Source of the DNA: Methanohalobium sp046546175
GTDB taxonomy: Archaea; Halobacteriota; Methanosarcinia; Methanosarcinales; Methanosarcinaceae
Reading direction: 5' to 3'
Assembly (NCBI RefSeq): GCF_046546175.1
Contig: NZ_JBKGYF010000077.1
Coordinates: 1 to 7,981 of the forward strand
DNA length: 7,981 bases
Of the stretch, positions 5,697-7,981 are shown piece by piece; the stretch's first letter is position 1, and every line of letters starts with the position of its first letter. The notes under the pieces were generated by a model. It ran no database searches, was not told where the DNA came from, and worked only from the letters and a program-made list of their open reading frames with translations. Made by a program: the position numbers and the translations under genes.

Positions 5697-7403
5697 TCAA
5701 CTGATTCCAAGCTCTTCTAGCTTTTTAAAACCCGGCATACCGTTTCTATTCCACCCCCGGAAATGATAATAATCTGAAATTAATTTTTTAAATTCGCTTT
5801 GATCAATTCCATCATTAACAAAAAAACGATTCGGTAGTGTATCATCGTCCTGTGTGAAACCTGCTTTGATATTGAACAGCCGCTCAAGATTCCATATACG
5901 TTCTCCTGCATGTAATAAATCCTCCGATGTATAATGGATACCTGTTACTGAACTCAACATCGATGCGAGTATGGTTTCATCCAGTGCAAATACTGAATAT
6001 TTACAAAGAGATAATGAATCAACAGCAGCTATGAAATTCTGAAAAAACTGCAAAATTCCTGCCTTTCCACTGAAACTCTGTCGTTCCACAAGTTTGGGTT
6101 TACCCAGAACTTCAGGAGCTATCATATAGGAGTCCTGATAACATCCCCCTTTATTGGATGTTGCATATCCAAGTGCCTGTCCCAATATACCGCGAGGGTC
6201 GTAACCGGGTAATTCGAGGGATTTAACTGTCATGCTCAACTTATTATTATTCAAAGCGTTCATAAAGGATGATGACCCATTACCAAGTTCACTTTTTCCC
6301 TCACCAATATCTCTTATCATCTGTAACAGGTTTACAGAATCGATATTGTCAGATGTTAGTTCCAGGTATGATGCAATTGTAGAACCACATGAAACAGGGT
6401 CAATTCCGTAATCATTACACAGGTTACCGGCTCTGATGATGGTATCAAAATCACTGTTACCTACAGCAGGACCAAAAGCCCAGATTGTGTCATAATCAGG
6501 GATTATTCTGTTATCTTCGGTGCTAAAACTGCATTCTACAGGACATCCAGAACAACCCGGTAACTTTTCTGTATTATAGTTGTTTTTTATATATTCTGCA
6601 GTAAGCGATTCATAACTGTTAAATGACGTAGACCTGAAATTATATGCTGGAAGTATATTCATGTAGTTCATAAGTGCCATAAATGCCGATGTTCCATAAA
6701 CCTGCAAACCTTTTGAGATAACAGGATTTGCATCAAGTAACTTTCCGGCTTGAGTTGATGTTTTTTTAAATCCCTTTTCATCAGCAATACAGGGTTTATC
6801 GTTTCCCTTTACCACAATGGCTTTGAGGTTCTTGGAACCAGCAATAGCACCCAGTCCACCACGATCTGATGAATAGATATAATCATTCACAATATCTGCC
6901 ATTGGAACCAGACTCTCACCTGCTCTGCCTATACATGCAACCTCTCCTTCGTCCTGAAGGCTATCGATTGTTACCTCTGTATTTTTATTCCAAAGATATG
7001 AAGCGGATTTTAATTCTATATTACCGCCCTTGATTTGCAGATATACAGGTGATTCAGCCATACCTTTGATAACAAGAGCATCAATACCTGCAAGTTTCAA
7101 TTCTTTTCCAAAAAATCCACCGATGTTGGTACTAAAAATAGTGGATGTCAGTGGGGATTTAGAAGTAATTGAACAGGTGCCAGAAAGCGGTGCATCGGTT
7201 CCTGTAAGAGGGGCGGTTGTTATAATAAGAAGATTTTCCGGGCTTAATGCTTGTGTGGCGGGTGGTAGTAAATCATAGAGAATTTTGATACCAAGTCCCC
7301 TCCCTCCTATATAATTACTGAGCATTTTTTCATCGGTAGCAGTTTCTGTAACTGAATTGTTCCATAGGTCAACTGTGATTGTTTTTCCTGTCCAGCCGTA
7401 CAT
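5697..7403 (-). CDS. Aldehyde:ferredoxin oxidoreductase (tungsten) family protein
   Basis: Family members oxidise aldehydes to acids with ferredoxin as acceptor, using a tungsten bis-pterin and one [4Fe-4S] cluster. The 568-residue protein has the N-terminal domain (MYGWTGKTITVDL, GGRGLGIKILYDLLPP at 33-48, FSTNIGGFFGKELKLAG) with pterin-contact motifs, and IGRAGESLVPMADIV near 158-172. DRGGLGAIAGSKNLKAI follows near 180-196. The cluster ligands are complete: C284, C287 and C291 (CSGCPVEC) and C467 (LSLCKYS). PGYDPRG (399-405) is typical. Two positions appear changed: the usual Glu in the YET-type motif is Asp (YDT, D305), and the His expected in the GGCH-type motif is Tyr (GGCY, Y422). Length is slightly below the usual 600 or so. 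Substrate is unknown. No ferredoxin or pterin-synthesis gene is in the window. The Shine-Dalgarno before ATG 7403 is weak. Confidence 0.9.
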   Translation of the reverse strand: MYGWTGKTITVDLWNNSVTETATDEKMLSNYIGGRGLGIKILYDLLPPATQALSPENLLIITTAPLTGTDAPLSGTCSITSKSPLTSTIFSTNIGGFFGKELKLAGIDALVIKGMAESPVYLQIKGGNIELKSASYLWNKNTEVTIDSLQDEGEVACIGRAGESLVPMADIVNDYIYSSDRGGLGAIAGSKNLKAIVVKGNDKPCIADEKGFKKTSTQAGKLLDANPVISKGLQVYGTSAFMALMNYMNILPAYNFRSTSFNSYESLTAEYIKNNYNTEKLPGCSGCPVECSFSTEDNRIIPDYDTIWAFGPAVGNSDFDTIIRAGNLCNDYGIDPVSCGSTIASYLELTSDNIDSVNLLQMIRDIGEGKSELGNGSSSFMNALNNNKLSMTVKSLELPGYDPRGILGQALGYATSNKGGCYQDSYMIAPEVLGKPKLVERQSFSGKAGILQFFQNFIAAVDSLSLCKYSVFALDETILASMLSSVTGIHYTSEDLLHAGERIWNLERLFNIKAGFTQDDDTLPNRFFVNDGIDQSEFKKLISDYYHFRGWNRNGMPGFKKLEELGIS

Positions 7404-7443
7404 ATTAATTTTCCAGCAAACTTTTGATATGGTTAAACAAATA

Positions 7444-7457
7444 CTAATAATTATTAG
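7444..7457. promoter_or_regulatory. 14-bp palindrome in the divergent AOR/antiporter spacer
   Basis: CTAATAATTATTAG is a perfect 14-base palindrome, about 40 bases upstream of the AOR start and 90 bases upstream of the antiporter start. Its place between divergent genes fits a binding site for a dimeric regulator. It is purely A/T apart from its ends in an AT-rich spacer, so it may be chance. A TTTAATATTTTAAT run on the minus strand nearby could serve as the AOR TATA element. Confidence 0.3.
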
Positions 7458-7546
7458 ATTAAAATATTAAACATTGGATGCTCTAATAAGTCATTGTTAA
7501 ATTTGAATGTTTCCAGATTATCCGGGTATCAATAAGGTGGAGATAA

Positions 7547-7897
7547 ATGGCTACTGTTTATATCCTGCTTGTGGGTGTGATAGTAGTTTTTGCGATGTTT
7601 CTTCGCTCCGGTATGAGAGAAGTGGGACTTCCGTCCATGATCGGATTTTTTGTACTGGGTTTTCTGGTTCGTATTATGGATAATCAATGGAATCTGATTT
7701 CAGAACAGGGTTTTCAGATATTTGAATTTCTAGCAGAACTTGGAGTTATAGTTCTGTTGTTTCGTGTAGGACTTGAAAGCAAAGTTACCAAACTTGTAAG
7801 ATGGTTGCCAACTGCAAGTAAAATCTGGATTGGCGGAGTATTATTCAGCGGATTACTTGGTTTCACAGCGGCCTATTATCTACTAAACTGGGAATAA
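7547..7897 (+). pseudogene. CPA2-type cation/H+ antiporter, N-terminal fragment only
   Basis: The 116 residues match the start of Na+/H+ or K+/H+ antiporters of the CPA2 (KefB-like) type. There are four hydrophobic segments, near 2-19, 27-44, 58-76 and 93-113. They include the LPSMIGFFVLGFLV entry helix and the strongly conserved ELGVIVLLFRVGLES. Full-length members have about 380 or more residues and 11-13 membrane segments, so two thirds of the protein, including the ion-binding Asp region, is missing. GGTGGAG at 7536-7542 is a good Shine-Dalgarno four bases before the ATG. After the TAA the sequence is AT-rich and closed in all plus-strand frames, so a simple point nonsense mutation does not explain the loss. 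Insertion of a mobile element or a deletion is more likely. The gene is divergent from the AOR gene. Confidence 0.75.
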
Positions 7898-7981
7898 AAC
7901 AGTATCCAAATTATACAACAAATTTACATAATATTACATACAATATGTACTAATTGTAAAAGGTGTTAAATTTGTATAATA
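7898..7981. other. AT-rich non-coding DNA after the antiporter break
   Basis: No coding frame is seen. The stretch has an imperfect inverted repeat: ATTATACAACAAATTT near 7911-7926 against AAATTTGTATAATA at 7968-7981. It may be the outer part of an inserted element whose genes lie beyond the window, but no known element end is recognised. Confidence 0.3.

Noticed and set aside
1..7981. CRISPR array, toxin-antitoxin pair, defence island or prophage
   Set aside because: No spaced direct repeats, no Cas, restriction, toxin or phage-like proteins were seen; the only mobile signal is the transposase and the flank truncation.

Overview
The window reads as a chromosomal segment of a euryarchaeon, most likely a methylotrophic methanogen of the Methanosarcinaceae. 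The evidence is an archaeal-type translation factor aIF5A with a hypusine site, an HVO_0476-type zinc-ribbon protein, a tungsten-type aldehyde:ferredoxin oxidoreductase (AOR) homologue, AT-rich spacers with archaeal TATA-like boxes, and GGAG-type Shine-Dalgarno sites. The genus is not determined; a salt-loving relative of Methanohalobium or Methanohalophilus is only a guess from AT content and overall protein style.

Layout. Positions 1-407 (+) hold the C-terminal part of an IS1182-type transposase, followed at once by a strong hairpin (408-439). A spacer (440-590) carries a short tRNA-like 5' fragment (510-530). From 591 to 7403 every gene is on the minus strand. In transcription order these are an AOR homologue (7403-5697), a roughly 320-bp spacer with several TATA-like boxes and small hairpins, aIF5A (5377-4991) with an agmatinase-family gene (speB, 4958-4089), a promoter spacer, an HVO_0476-type zinc protein (3985-3335) overlapping pcm (3368-2721), a possible terminator, a DUF151/bifunctional-nuclease protein (2662-2204), a frameshifted DUF1614 membrane protein (2119-1467), and hisF (1412-591). 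Divergent from the AOR gene, a plus-strand gene (7547-7897) encodes only the first four membrane segments of a CPA2-type cation/H+ antiporter. It then stops, and AT-rich non-coding DNA follows to the window end.

Function. The minus-strand block is mostly housekeeping: histidine biosynthesis (hisF), repair of damaged aspartyl residues (pcm), translation (aIF5A) and polyamine synthesis (speB). The aIF5A-speB pair makes biological sense because the aminobutyl part of hypusine comes from the agmatine/spermidine route. The edges look like accessory or decaying DNA: a transposase at one end and a truncated antiporter at the other, plus a broken DUF1614 gene inside.

I see no convincing new multi-gene system. 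The observations most worth checking are the apparent replacement of two catalytic residues in the AOR homologue, the one- or two-site frameshift in the DUF1614 gene, the truncated antiporter, and the structured spacer at 5378-5696.
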